From: an uncultured Pelagibacteraceae bacterium
GTDB lineage: Bacteria > Pseudomonadota > Alphaproteobacteria > Pelagibacterales > Pelagibacteraceae
DNA length: 64,000 nt
NCBI GenBank assembly: GCA_902536765.1
Contig: CACAYM010000003.1
Coordinates: forward strand, 1 to 64,000
Reading direction: 5' to 3'
Numbering within the stretch: the first letter of the stretch is position 1; the number at the start of each line of letters is the position of its first letter. Positions 11,165 to 19,970 of the stretch are shown in pieces. The notes beneath the pieces are model-generated. The model was not told where the DNA came from, made no database searches, and was given only the letters and a program-made list of their open reading frames with translations. The position numbers were made by a program, and so were the translations under genes.

Positions 11165-11686
11165 ATGACAGTCAAAAAATTGATTATAGTTCCTGATGAG
11201 ATACTTAGGAAAAAATCTCAGAGTATTGAAAAAGTTGGTCAAGATGAAAAAAAATTAGTCAATGATTTATTTGATACAATGTATCATCATAAAGGAATTG
11301 GATTAGCAGCTATTCAAGTGGGTATACCAAAAAAAATTATTGTTATGGATGTATTGCAAAAAGAAAAAAAAAATCCATTGTGTTTTATTAATCCAGTAAT
11401 TAAAAAAATAAGTAGTCAAAAATCTAAATACGAAGAAGGTTGTCTATCCATACCAAATACATTCATAGAAATCGAGCGACCCAAAACCTGTCTGGTTGAA
11501 TATATAGATATCTATGGAAAAAAGAAAAGTATGGAATGCGATGGTCTTTTATCTACATGTATTCAGCATGAAATAAATCATTTAGATGGAAAATTAATTA
11601 TAGATTTTTTGTCTAAATTAAAAAAAGATCTTATTATAAAAAAACTTTCAAAAACTAAACAAAATAAAGATAGAATTTTAGTATAG
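11165..11686 (+). CDS. def: Peptide deformylase
   Basis: Removes the N-formyl group from nascent proteins. All three signature motifs are present: Gly-Ile-Gly-Leu-Ala-Ala-Ile-Gln-Val-Gly (44-53), Glu-Gly-Cys-Leu-Ser (metal ligand Cys93) and His-Glu-Ile-Asn-His-Leu-Asp-Gly (ligands His135 and His139, catalytic Glu136). 173 residues is standard. Directly followed by fmt, the enzyme that adds the formyl group, with no intergenic base, so the opposing activities are made from one mRNA. Confidence 0.97.
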   Translation: MTVKKLIIVPDEILRKKSQSIEKVGQDEKKLVNDLFDTMYHHKGIGLAAIQVGIPKKIIVMDVLQKEKKNPLCFINPVIKKISSQKSKYEEGCLSIPNTFIEIERPKTCLVEYIDIYGKKKSMECDGLLSTCIQHEINHLDGKLIIDFLSKLKKDLIIKKLSKTKQNKDRILV

Positions 11687-12616
11687 ATGTTAAAAAAAAT
11701 TGTGTTTATGGGATCGCCAGTTTTTTCTGTGCCCATATTAAAATCTTTATATCAAAATGGATATCCAGTTTCAGTGGTTTACACACAGCCTCCAAAGAAA
11801 TCCAATAGAGGAATGAAAACTCAAAAATCGCCTGTGCATAATATGGCTGAAACTTTAAATATAGATGTCAGAACTCCAGAAAAATTGAAAGGAAATTTAA
11901 TTGAGTACAACTTTCTTGAAGAACTTGATGCTGATCTTGCAATAGTGGTTGCTTACGGAAAAATCTTACCCGAAAATTTTTTACCGCTGACAAAAAAAGG
12001 TTTTATAAATATTCATGCCTCAATCCTCCCCTCCTGGAGAGGTGCAGCACCAATACAAAGAGCTATTATTAATTTAGATAATAAAACTGGAATAAGCATA
12101 ATGAAAATCAACAATAAATTAGATGCTGGCCCTGTATGCAATAAGTATGAAATCAATATTAAAAATACAGATAACGCAGAGACAATATCTGAAAAACTCT
12201 CAATTTTAGCATCTGAAAAAATACTTGGTGAAATTGATGAGATAATAGAGGGAAATGCAAATTTTATTGAACAAGATCATAAAAAAGCAAGCTACGCTAA
12301 TAAGATTGAAAAAATTGAAGGAAAAATTAATTGGAATTGTAGAGCAGATGAAATTCTGGCTTTAATTAATGGTTTATTCCCAACACCAGGAGCTTGGTTT
12401 ACTCATAAAGGTGAGAGATATAAAATTCTTAAAGCAGAGTTAGGAAACGCAAGTGGAGAACCTGGAGTAGTTATAGGTGAAAGTCTAGAGATAGGATGTA
12501 AAGAAAAATCCTTAAAAATAATTGAAATTCAAAGAGAAGGTAAAAGAGCTCAAAAGTCAGGAGAATTCTTACTTGGATCATCAATTAAAAAAGGCTCAGA
12601 TCTGAATAATGTTTAG
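11687..12616 (+). CDS. fmt: Methionyl-tRNA formyltransferase
   Basis: Formylates initiator Met-tRNA using 10-formyl-tetrahydrofolate. The N-terminal formyltransferase domain shows Phe-Met-Gly-Ser-Pro-x-Phe, the catalytic Asn-x-His of Asn-Ile-His-Ala-Ser-Ile-Leu-Pro, and Trp-Arg-Gly-Ala-Ala-Pro-Ile-Gln. The C-terminal tRNA-binding domain starts near Lys-Ile-Asn-Trp and includes Asn-Gly-Leu-Phe-Pro-Thr-Pro-Gly-Ala. 309 residues is normal. It starts at the base after the def stop and overlaps truA by 8 bases. Confidence 0.97.
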   Translation: MLKKIVFMGSPVFSVPILKSLYQNGYPVSVVYTQPPKKSNRGMKTQKSPVHNMAETLNIDVRTPEKLKGNLIEYNFLEELDADLAIVVAYGKILPENFLPLTKKGFINIHASILPSWRGAAPIQRAIINLDNKTGISIMKINNKLDAGPVCNKYEINIKNTDNAETISEKLSILASEKILGEIDEIIEGNANFIEQDHKKASYANKIEKIEGKINWNCRADEILALINGLFPTPGAWFTHKGERYKILKAELGNASGEPGVVIGESLEIGCKEKSLKIIEIQREGKRAQKSGEFLLGSSIKKGSDLNNV

Positions 12617-13349
12617 ATATCAGATTCTTATTGAATATGTTGGAACAGGATATATTGGTTGGCAATCACAACTAAAAGGAAAATCAGTACAAAAAACAAT
12701 TGAATTTTCTATAACAAAAATTCTGAAAGAAAGAATATTAATAGTAGGTCAAGGAAGATTGGACTCTGGGGTACATGCAATTTCACAGTCTGCCCACTTT
12801 GATACAAAAAATAAAATTTGTGAAATAGATAAATTTCTCAACAGATTAAATTTCTTATTAAATAAAAAATCAATAGCTATATTAAGTATTAAAAAAAGAA
12901 ATAAAAATTTTCATTCCAGATACTCAGCAAAATTTAGAATTTACCAATATGTAATTTTTAATAGAGGAAGTGTTCCAATAATAAATAAAAATAGAGGTTG
13001 GCACATTAAAAAAAAAATTAATATAGAAGAGCTAAAAAAAGGTGCAAAATTCCTCATTGGAAAAAAAGATTTTTCAACTTTTAGAGCTTCAACATGTTCA
13101 GCAAAAAGTCCCATAAGAACTTTAGAACAAGCAAAGATATTAAAAAAAAAAGATCAAATATTTATTGAATTTAAATCAAGATCATTTCTTCAAACACAGG
13201 TTAGGTCAATGGTGGGTTGTCTTAAATATTTAGGCAATGGAAAATGGGATTTGAAGAAGTTTAAAGAAGTAGCCTTATCTAAAAAAAGAAATTTATGTGC
13301 TCCACCCGCACCACCATATGGCTTATTTCTTAAAAAAGTTATTTATTAA
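12609..13349 (+). CDS. truA: tRNA pseudouridine(38-40) synthase
   Basis: Isomerises uridines 38-40 in the tRNA anticodon arm. The catalytic aspartate is Asp52 in Gly-Arg-Leu-Asp-Ser-Gly-Val-His-Ala (family consensus Gly-Arg-Thr-Asp-Ala-Gly-Val-His-Ala), with Tyr-x-Gly-Trp near 15-18 and the C-terminal Phe-Leu-x-x-Gln-Val-Arg-Ser-Met-Val-Gly. 246 residues is typical. Third gene of def-fmt-truA; its 3' end overlaps the convergent SET-domain gene by 11 bases. Confidence 0.95.
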   Translation: MFRYQILIEYVGTGYIGWQSQLKGKSVQKTIEFSITKILKERILIVGQGRLDSGVHAISQSAHFDTKNKICEIDKFLNRLNFLLNKKSIAILSIKKRNKNFHSRYSAKFRIYQYVIFNRGSVPIINKNRGWHIKKKINIEELKKGAKFLIGKKDFSTFRASTCSAKSPIRTLEQAKILKKKDQIFIEFKSRSFLQTQVRSMVGCLKYLGNGKWDLKKFKEVALSKKRNLCAPPAPPYGLFLKKVIY

Positions 13350-13809
13350 TTCTATAGGATTTTCTAAATTTTTTATTTATTCTCCATCGACTTTCTGATC
13401 GAACTATATAACCACAACAATTTTTTGCGCGACACTTACAAGGGAACTGTTTATAATCTTCGTCGTATGAAAATCCATAATCATAAGTAAGCTCCTCATT
13501 CTTTTTAATATCCTTAATGGCAGTTACATAAATTTTGAAACCTGTACCATCAACTTCACAGTTCGGATCGCAACTATGATTTATATTTTTAGCGACATTC
13601 CAAGAGTAATCACCGTCTAGCGAATATCTTTTATTAATGTCGAATAAGTATATATCTTTATCATTATCGTATTTGGGGTTTCGTTCAACTTCACTATTCG
13701 TTATAATTTTTCCCTTATATTGAATTATTCTTGTACCAACCTTAATATTTTTTGTAGCGTAAAGACCCTTTTTATCGATATTTGATTTTTTTATTTTATA
13801 TAATTTCAT
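13339..13809 (-). CDS. SET-domain protein (putative protein lysine methyltransferase)
   Basis: 156 residues forming an almost bare SET domain: Gly-Leu-Tyr-Ala-Thr-Lys-Asn-Ile near the N-terminus, Asn-His-Ser-Cys-Asp-Pro-Asn-Cys (AdoMet-binding Asn-His-Ser-Cys), Glu-Leu-Thr-Tyr-Asp-Tyr-Gly (catalytic Tyr), and a post-SET Cys-x-Cys-x4-Cys zinc cluster (Pro-Cys-Lys-Cys-Arg-Ala-Lys-Asn-Cys). SET proteins methylate lysines on proteins; the target in this cell is unknown. It overlaps the HDAC-family gene by 4 bases (ATGA type), so methyltransferase and deacetylase-like protein were presumably made together. Eukaryote-like families like this are sporadic in bacteria; transfer is possible but not shown. 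Confidence 0.88.
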   Translation of the reverse strand: MKLYKIKKSNIDKKGLYATKNIKVGTRIIQYKGKIITNSEVERNPKYDNDKDIYLFDINKRYSLDGDYSWNVAKNINHSCDPNCEVDGTGFKIYVTAIKDIKKNEELTYDYGFSYDEDYKQFPCKCRAKNCCGYIVRSESRWRINKKFRKSYRINK

Positions 13810-14776
13810 GGTTTATTTTCAGTTAGTGCGTTTACATGATTAAATGCACTTTCTGCAAGAGCATTAAGGTCATACCCTCCTTCTAACACCGATATAACTT
13901 TACCGTTTGTAAACTCATTAGTTGCTTTAAGAGCTCTTTTTGTTATTTCATAAAAATCTTCAGAACGTAATTCAAATTGTGCAAGCGGATCTGCAATATT
14001 AGCGTCAAATCCCATACTAAAAATCAAAAATTCTGGCTTAAATTTTACTAATTTATCTAAAACTTTATCCAATGCATTCATATATTTCTCAGTATTTGTT
14101 CCAGCTGGGAGCGGAACATTGAAAATATTATTATGATTTCCCCTTTCCTTATCACTTCCAGTTCCAGGATAAAATGGATACTGATGGGTTGATAGATATA
14201 AAACATTTTCATTATCAAAGAAAATATCTTGCGTACCGTTTCCGTGATGTACGTCTGGATCAAATATAGCTACTCTTTTATAATTATATTTTTCAATGAG
14301 ATAATGAGTTGCAACAGCACAATTATTATAAATACAAAAACCCATCGCTTTATTCTTTTCTGCATGATGTCCAAATAATGACTAGCGCCTTCCCTCTAAG
14401 GAAGGCGCTAGTCCCCAGGCGGTCTAACCGCACAAAATGCATTTTTAAATTTTTTATTCTCAACCCCATCAATTGCTTTTATTACAGAACCTACAGCATC
14501 TATTGTAGCATCTTTACTCCCTGGTGAGATAATTGTATCACCATCTAAAAATCTCATTCCCTCATTTGGAAAACTCTTTTGAACCAGATTTATGTAATTT
14601 TCATCATGAGCTTTTTTTATAATATTATGATCAAAATTACCTGGCTTATCCCAAATCAAATTTTTATGTTTTTTTAGTTTTTCAGTGATCGCTACAACTC
14701 TTTTTGGTTGTTCTGGATGACCATCACCAGTTAAATGATTCATAGAGGTATCTGATGAGATTATTGCGGTTTTCAC
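13806..14776 (-). pseudogene. HDAC-family (acetoin utilisation/polyamine deacetylase-like) protein, interrupted by a hairpin insertion
   Basis: Two reading frames make one class II histone-deacetylase-like protein. The N-terminal part (14776 down to ~14408) has Gly-His-Pro-Glu-Gln-Pro and ends Ala-Val-Arg-Pro-Pro-Gly. The C-terminal part (from ~14372) begins Gly-His-His-Ala-Glu, then Met-Gly-Phe-Cys-Ile-Tyr-Asn-Asn, and carries zinc ligands in Asp-Pro-Asp-Val-His-His-Gly-Asn-Gly and Gly-Phe-Asp-Ala-Asn, and Glu-Gly-Gly-Tyr-Asp. Between them are 41 bases containing a GC-rich perfect hairpin and an in-frame TAG. The ATG at 14345 could start a separate C-terminal product, but that would lack the catalytic His-His. 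Either the gene is dead, the insert is an artefact, or the gap is bypassed. The start overlaps the dapE stop. Confidence 0.85.
14380..14413. repeat. GC-rich perfect inverted repeat inside the HDAC-family gene
   Basis: Fourteen-base arms gactagcgccttcc and ggaaggcgctagtc enclose a six-base loop ctctaa. The arms are about 64% G+C in a strongly AT-rich region and are perfectly complementary. Read on the minus strand, the hairpin starts directly after a GGG glycine codon, its second codon is TAG, and it is followed by seven bases and a GGA glycine codon. I found no second copy in this window. Confidence 0.95.
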
Positions 14777-15930
14777 GAAAAATACTTTTCTAAGATTAAG
14801 GAATATATTTTTGTTAATTTTTTTAAATCAGTCAAAGATACTGCTTCATCAACTTTGTGCATAGTTTTTCCAACTAACCCAAATTCTAAACATGGAGATA
14901 TGTTCTTTATGAATCTTGCATCTGAAGTTCCGCCAGTTGTAGAAAGTTTTGGTTTTATTTTTGTAATTTTTTTTACAATATTTTGAATCATAAATATTGT
15001 TGCATTTGGTTTTGTTAAAAATGCTTCACCGGATACTCTATATTGGATATTAAATTTAGATTTATTTTGTCTACTGATTTTGTAGAAGATTTTGTTAAGT
15101 TTTTTTTTCAAAGAATTTGATGAATGCTTATCGTTATATCTAATATTAAAAGTTGCTTCAGCTTGCCCAGGAATTACATTGTCAGCATTATTATCGATAT
15201 TTATTTTCGTTACCTCTAAATTTGATGGTTGGAAATTTTTCGTACCTTTATCAAACCTAATATTTTTCAACTCATCTAAAATTTTAATTAATGTTGTCGA
15301 AGGATTGTTAGCCCTTTGTGGATATGCAACATGTCCTTGAACACCTATTACTGTAAGTTTTCCTGTTAAACTTCCTCTTCGACCAATTTTAATCATTTCT
15401 CCTAGCTTATTTGGATTAGTAGGTTCTCCAACAAGACAAAAATTAATTTTTTCCTTTTTCTTTTTTAGATACTCTACAACTTTTTTTGTTCCATTGATTG
15501 CATCACCTTCTTCATCTCCTGTAATTAAAAAACTAATTGATCCTTCAAACTTTTTGTTATTATTTAAAAATATGCTAACAGCTGAAACAAAAGCAGCAAT
15601 AGAACTTTTCATATCATTAGCACCTCTTCCGATAAGATGACCTGCTTTAATGGATGGTCGAAAAGGATTAACAGTCCAGTCTTTAATATTACCAGGTGGT
15701 ACAATATCTAAATGTCCTGCATAGCAAAAATTTGGAGCTTTATTCCCCAACCTGGCATATAAATTTTTTACTGGTCTAGAGTTTTTTTCTCTAAATTCTA
15801 ATATTTTTGTTCTAAAACCAAGTTTTTTTAATTTCTGTTCTAAAAATCTCATTACGCCAGCATCCACTGGTGTAATTGATGGAAACTTGATTAGCTCTTT
15901 GGCTAATTGAAGCTCATTTACTTTTTGCAT
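14773..15930 (-). CDS. dapE: Succinyl-diaminopimelate desuccinylase
   Basis: Removes succinate from N-succinyl-LL-diaminopimelate in lysine/peptidoglycan synthesis. M20 metallopeptidase motifs are present: Ala-Gly-His-Leu-Asp-Ile-Val-Pro-Pro-Gly (metal His), Gly-Arg-Gly-Ala-Asn-Asp-Met-Lys (bridging Asp), Thr-Gly-Asp-Glu-Glu-Gly-Asp (catalytic Glu pair), and Thr-Thr-Gly-Gly-Thr-Ser-Asp-Ala-Arg. 385 residues is normal. It lies 2 bases from dapD, the preceding enzyme of the succinylase branch, and overlaps the HDAC-family start by 4 bases. Confidence 0.96.
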   Translation of the reverse strand: MQKVNELQLAKELIKFPSITPVDAGVMRFLEQKLKKLGFRTKILEFREKNSRPVKNLYARLGNKAPNFCYAGHLDIVPPGNIKDWTVNPFRPSIKAGHLIGRGANDMKSSIAAFVSAVSIFLNNNKKFEGSISFLITGDEEGDAINGTKKVVEYLKKKKEKINFCLVGEPTNPNKLGEMIKIGRRGSLTGKLTVIGVQGHVAYPQRANNPSTTLIKILDELKNIRFDKGTKNFQPSNLEVTKINIDNNADNVIPGQAEATFNIRYNDKHSSNSLKKKLNKIFYKISRQNKSKFNIQYRVSGEAFLTKPNATIFMIQNIVKKITKIKPKLSTTGGTSDARFIKNISPCLEFGLVGKTMHKVDEAVSLTDLKKLTKIYSLILEKYFS

Positions 15931-15932
15931 TT

Positions 15933-16760
15933 CTATTCTCTTAAAAGATCATTAACTGATGTTTTTGATCTTGTTTTTTCATCAACTTGTTTAATTATTA
16001 CTGCGCAGCTTAACGATGGTGCAGATGAATTTTTTTTATCAGGCAGAGAGCCTGGTACAACAACTGAATATGGAGGAATTTTACCATATGTGATTTCGCC
16101 TGTTGCCCTGTTTACTATTTTTGTACTTTGTGTGATTAGCATTCCCATACTTAATACAGAACCCTCTCCAACTATTACACCTTCGACCACCTCTGACATT
16201 GCTCCCACAAAAACGTTGTCTTCAATAATTGTTGGTAATGCTTGAGCGGGTTCTAAGACGCCCCCAATTCCAGAACCTGCTGAGATATGACAATTTTTTC
16301 CAATTTGACAACAACTACCAGCACGACTAAAGGTGTCCATCATAGTCCCCTCATCAATCCATGCTCCAATATTTACATAACAAGGCATAAGAACTGCATT
16401 TTTTCCTACGAATGAACCTTTTCTCACTGGAGAATTTGGCACCATTCTAAAACCAGCCTTTTCATGATCTTCTTTTGTCCAACCCGCTGTTTTACCTTTG
16501 AGTAAATGAGCTTTGTCATACCAACTGCTGTATGGACCATTTAAATTTTCCATTGGGTACATTCTAAAACTTAACATAATAGCTTTTTTTAAATGTTGAT
16601 GGGTAATCCATTTACCGTCAATCTTTTCAGCTACTCTTACTTTGCCACTGTCTAAATCTTCAATGATTTGATTAACAGCATCTTTCAATGATTTGTCTGA
16701 ATTATGATTTACTTGATCTTTATTTTCCCAAGCCTCATTTATAATTTTTTCAATAGTCAT
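15933..16760 (-). CDS. dapD: Tetrahydrodipicolinate N-succinyltransferase
   Basis: Transfers succinyl from succinyl-CoA to tetrahydrodipicolinate. The C-terminal half is a left-handed beta-helix of hexapeptide repeats (Ile-Gly-Ala-Trp-Ile-Asp-Glu-Gly-Thr-Met-Met-Asp-Thr, then Ile-Gly-Lys-Asn-Cys-His-Ile-Ser, Ile-Ile-Glu-Asp-Asn-Val-Phe-Val-Gly), with the family's Gly-Ile-Gly-Gly-Val-Leu-Glu-Pro. 275 residues is the expected length. Sits between the HAD gene and dapE in the usual alphaproteobacterial order. Confidence 0.97.
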   Translation of the reverse strand: MTIEKIINEAWENKDQVNHNSDKSLKDAVNQIIEDLDSGKVRVAEKIDGKWITHQHLKKAIMLSFRMYPMENLNGPYSSWYDKAHLLKGKTAGWTKEDHEKAGFRMVPNSPVRKGSFVGKNAVLMPCYVNIGAWIDEGTMMDTFSRAGSCCQIGKNCHISAGSGIGGVLEPAQALPTIIEDNVFVGAMSEVVEGVIVGEGSVLSMGMLITQSTKIVNRATGEITYGKIPPYSVVVPGSLPDKKNSSAPSLSCAVIIKQVDEKTRSKTSVNDLLRE

Positions 16761-16763
16761 ATC

Positions 16764-17435
16764 TTATTTACTTTTTAATAACCTTATTTCTTTTAAAAAT
16801 AAAGATAGATTTTCAATTTTATAATCAATGTAATCTTTATCAGATTCCATTTTACCCCACTGTTCATCATTTATAAGCCAAACAGTTGTGCAGCCTCTTT
16901 TTTTACCTATTGATAAATTTTTGGCAATATCCTCTATATAAATTGTGTTATTTGGATCTATTCCAAATTTTTTTATCATCAAATCAAATGCTTTTGGTTC
17001 TGGTTTAGGTGTATATTCTGCATCACTGATATCAAATATCCCCTCAAATAAATCTTCAATACCTAAATGACTAAGTACATTCTTTGCATGATCAGTACTT
17101 CCATTTGTAAAAATTAACTTTCTCATATCCAAATTCTTTAATTGTTCTCTTAAAATTGTATCTTTCTTCATAAAGGAAAGATCTATATTATGAACATATT
17201 TTAGGAATTCTTTTGGTGGAATATCATGATGTATCATTAATCCATTCAGACTAGTATTATATTTATAAAAATAATTGGTTTGTAATTCTTTGGCTTTAAT
17301 TAAGTCTATTTTTAATTTTTCAGAAATATATTTTGTCATTAATCTAGATACCTGTCCAAAAACAGCCTCTAAATCTTGATAAACGGTTCCATCTAGATCT
17401 AATAATAAATTTTTTTTAGTTTTAAGTTCTTTCAT
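16764..17435 (-). CDS. HAD-family hydrolase, pyrimidine 5'-nucleotidase type
   Basis: 223 residues with the HAD core: nucleophile in Leu-Leu-Leu-Asp-Leu-Asp-Gly-Thr-Val-Tyr, Thr-Asn-Gly-Ser as motif II, Pro-Lys-Pro-Glu-Pro as motif III, and Tyr-Ile-Glu-Asp as motif IV. The Leu-Asp-Leu-Asp-Gly-Thr-Val-Tyr form and the helical cap resemble the SDT1/pyrimidine 5'-nucleotidase group that commonly sits between dapD and argB in Alphaproteobacteria. The substrate is not shown. It lies in the rpmH-dapE block, 3 bases upstream of dapD and 9 after argB. Confidence 0.85.
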   Translation of the reverse strand: MKELKTKKNLLLDLDGTVYQDLEAVFGQVSRLMTKYISEKLKIDLIKAKELQTNYFYKYNTSLNGLMIHHDIPPKEFLKYVHNIDLSFMKKDTILREQLKNLDMRKLIFTNGSTDHAKNVLSHLGIEDLFEGIFDISDAEYTPKPEPKAFDLMIKKFGIDPNNTIYIEDIAKNLSIGKKRGCTTVWLINDEQWGKMESDKDYIDYKIENLSLFLKEIRLLKSK

Positions 17436-17444
17436 TCTTTATAA

Positions 17445-18293
17445 TTATCTAATTAAAGTTCCTGATCCTTTATCTGAGAAAATTTCAAATAGAACAGAAT
17501 GCTTCTTTCTCCCATCAATAATAGCAACTGCAGTAACACCATTATTTATTGCATCTAAACATGTATTTATTTTAGGTATCATGCCTTCAGTGATAGTTCC
17601 ATTTTTAATCATTTCTAAAATTTCAAATGTAGATATTTCTTGTATCAGTTTTTTGTTTTTATCCAATACACCCTCAACATTTGTCATTAACAATAACCTT
17701 CTTGACTTAAGAGACTTAGCTATAGCTCCAGCAGCATTGTCTCCATTTATATTGTACGCTTGATTATTATCTCCAAATCCAAGTGGAGATATAATGGGAA
17801 TTAATTTATTTTTAATTTGATCTTTGATTATATCAACATTAATTTTGTTTGGTATTCCAACAAATCCCAGCTCTTCAGCTTCCGGAATTACTTCAATTAC
17901 GCAATTCTGCTTTGTATTTAAAGATATCGCTTTAATACCTTTTTCTTTTAAAGAAGAAACTATATCTTCATTAAATTCGATTAATACTTTTTCAACAATA
18001 TTAATTACTTTTGCGTCTGTAACCCTTAACCCCCTGATAAACTTAGATGTTATATTTGATCTTTCCAGCTCTCTTTTAATTCGAGGACCACCACCGTGGA
18101 TTACTACAATTGATAAACCTAACTTATTTAAAATACTTATGTCTTCAATAAAATTATTAAAAATTTTTCTTTCAATAAAAACATTTCCTCCGTATTTAAT
18201 AACTATCAAATTATTTTTATACTTTTCAATATATTTTGAAACTTGATCTACCGGAGGACCATTTTTAGGTAAAATTTTTTGAAGGTCCATCAA
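17445..18293 (-). CDS. argB: Acetylglutamate kinase
   Basis: Phosphorylates N-acetylglutamate, the second step of arginine synthesis. Amino-acid kinase motifs are clear: Val-Ile-Lys-Tyr-Gly-Gly-Asn, Val-Ile-His-Gly-Gly-Gly-Pro-Arg-Ile, Tyr-Asn-Ile-Asn-Gly-Asp-Asn-Ala-Ala-Gly, and Thr-Asn-Val-Glu-Gly-Val-Leu-Asp. 282 residues. Met1 and Met2 are both possible starts. It directly follows yidC by 2 bases; the GTPase gene engB, often found between them in Alphaproteobacteria, is not there. Confidence 0.96.
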   Translation of the reverse strand: MMDLQKILPKNGPPVDQVSKYIEKYKNNLIVIKYGGNVFIERKIFNNFIEDISILNKLGLSIVVIHGGGPRIKRELERSNITSKFIRGLRVTDAKVINIVEKVLIEFNEDIVSSLKEKGIKAISLNTKQNCVIEVIPEAEELGFVGIPNKINVDIIKDQIKNKLIPIISPLGFGDNNQAYNINGDNAAGAIAKSLKSRRLLLMTNVEGVLDKNKKLIQEISTFEILEMIKNGTITEGMIPKINTCLDAINNGVTAVAIIDGRKKHSVLFEIFSDKGSGTLIR

Positions 18294-18295
18294 TT

Positions 18296-19966
18296 CTATG
18301 TGGTTTTTACTTTAGTCTGCTTCATGATCACAACTTGTTGAGCCATAGTTAATACGTTGTTAATTGTCCAATAGATAACTAAGCCTGATGGAAATGGAGC
18401 TAGTATAATTGTCAAAAACAATGGAAAAAACATAAAAATTTTTTGTTGAATTGGATCCGGAGGTGTTGGGTTAAGTTTTTGTTGCAAATACATAGTTAAA
18501 CCCATTAGACAAGGCCAAACACCAATAATCAAAAATGATGGAGGATCCCATGGTATTAGTCCAAAGAGATTAAAAATTGATGTTGGATCTCTCTCTGATA
18601 AATCTTCAATCCAACCATAAAACGGCTGATGCCTCATTTCTAATGTTACAAAAAGTACTTTGTATATTGCAAAAAAGAATGGTATTTGAATAAAAATCGG
18701 TAAACAACCCGAAACAGGGTTTACTTTTTCTTTTTTATACAGCGCCATCATTTCCTGCTGTAATTTCATTTTGTCGTCTTTATGCAACTCCTTAAGTCTT
18801 GTCATTTCTGGTTGCAAAACTTTCATTTTTGCCATCGATCTGAAAGAATAATTTGCTAAAGGGAAAAATAGTATTCTAATACAAATTGTAATTAAAATTA
18901 TTGCAATACCAAAGTTGCCGGTTAATTTGAAAAAATAGTCTATTGCAAAGAAGAAGTTTTTTGTGAAAAAATAAAACCAGCCCCAGTCAATTGCTAAATC
19001 AAATTTTGAAATTTTTGAACTCTCTGCATAGCCATCTATCGCATCTACCTCCTTTGCTGCAACTATAACCCTTACATTGCTTGACACACTTCCATTTGAA
19101 GTTAATTCAAGAGGTTTAGTTTCAATAAAGTTTGCCCTAAATTTATTTTTAAAATCAAAATCTGCTCTAAAAGATTTATTTTCTTGGGGGATTAGTGTCG
19201 TTATCCAATATTTGTCTGTGATTCCTAACCAGCCAGAATCTGCATTTTTCGAGAATTTTTTTTCCTCAATATCTTCGTAATCTTCTTCTACTAGCTGATC
19301 ATCAAAAACTCCGATTAACCCTTCGTGAAGAATATAAAAGTTAGTAATTTCTGGTGCTTTGTTCCTGACGATTTGTCCATAAGAATAAAAATCGTAAGAT
19401 TTGTTGGTTTTATTTATGATTGATTGATCAATAGAAAATAAAAATTTTTCATCTATTTCGATTTTCTTTTTAAAAATAATACCTTGGTTATTATTCCAGC
19501 TCAAAGTGATAGGTTTATCAGGCGTGAGTATACTATTTCCTTGAATGCTCCAAACAGTTTTGGAATCTGGTATGTCTATATTTTTACTGCTACTAACCCA
19601 ACCTGTTTCTACATAGTACCCTTGACTAAATTTTTTTGGGTGCAATAAAGTAATCTTATTTTTACCTTCTAAAGTTTCTGTATAATTTTTAAAAACTAAA
19701 TCATCAATGGTTCCACCTAAAAGAGAGATCGAGCCTTTAATATTTTTATTTTCAAATTTAACTCTTTCACTTTCTTGAATTGCTTCTTTTCTGGATATTT
19801 CGATTAATTTTTCACTAGTATCAATTTTTGGTGCCTCTGAAGTTAGCATTGTCTTTTCTTGATTTAAATTTTTAATTTCTTTTGGACTTGGTGCAAAGAA
19901 TAAACTGTATAATATTATTACTGCTGCACTAAGAGATATAGCTGCGATAACATTTTTAGTATCCAT
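18296..19966 (-). CDS. yidC: Membrane protein insertase YidC
   Basis: Inserts and folds inner-membrane proteins, alone or with SecYEG. The Gram-negative form is seen: an N-terminal transmembrane anchor (~5-25), a large periplasmic domain, then the conserved insertase core with Met-Lys-x-Leu-Gln-Pro-Glu-Met-x-x-Leu, Tyr-Lys-Lys-Glu-Lys-Val-Asn-Pro-x-Ser-Gly-Cys-Leu-Pro, and Pro-Ser-Gly-Leu-Val-Ile-Tyr-Trp near the end. 556 residues is typical. Part of the conserved rpmH-rnpA-yidD-yidC block, 4 bases after yidD. Confidence 0.97.
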   Translation of the reverse strand: MDTKNVIAAISLSAAVIILYSLFFAPSPKEIKNLNQEKTMLTSEAPKIDTSEKLIEISRKEAIQESERVKFENKNIKGSISLLGGTIDDLVFKNYTETLEGKNKITLLHPKKFSQGYYVETGWVSSSKNIDIPDSKTVWSIQGNSILTPDKPITLSWNNNQGIIFKKKIEIDEKFLFSIDQSIINKTNKSYDFYSYGQIVRNKAPEITNFYILHEGLIGVFDDQLVEEDYEDIEEKKFSKNADSGWLGITDKYWITTLIPQENKSFRADFDFKNKFRANFIETKPLELTSNGSVSSNVRVIVAAKEVDAIDGYAESSKISKFDLAIDWGWFYFFTKNFFFAIDYFFKLTGNFGIAIILITICIRILFFPLANYSFRSMAKMKVLQPEMTRLKELHKDDKMKLQQEMMALYKKEKVNPVSGCLPIFIQIPFFFAIYKVLFVTLEMRHQPFYGWIEDLSERDPTSIFNLFGLIPWDPPSFLIIGVWPCLMGLTMYLQQKLNPTPPDPIQQKIFMFFPLFLTIILAPFPSGLVIYWTINNVLTMAQQVVIMKQTKVKTT

Positions 19967-19970
19967 ATTT

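Noticed and set aside
13806..14345. C-terminal HDAC fragment as a complete stand-alone enzyme
   Set aside because: It starts after the Gly-His-His active-site motif, so it could not be a functional deacetylase by itself.
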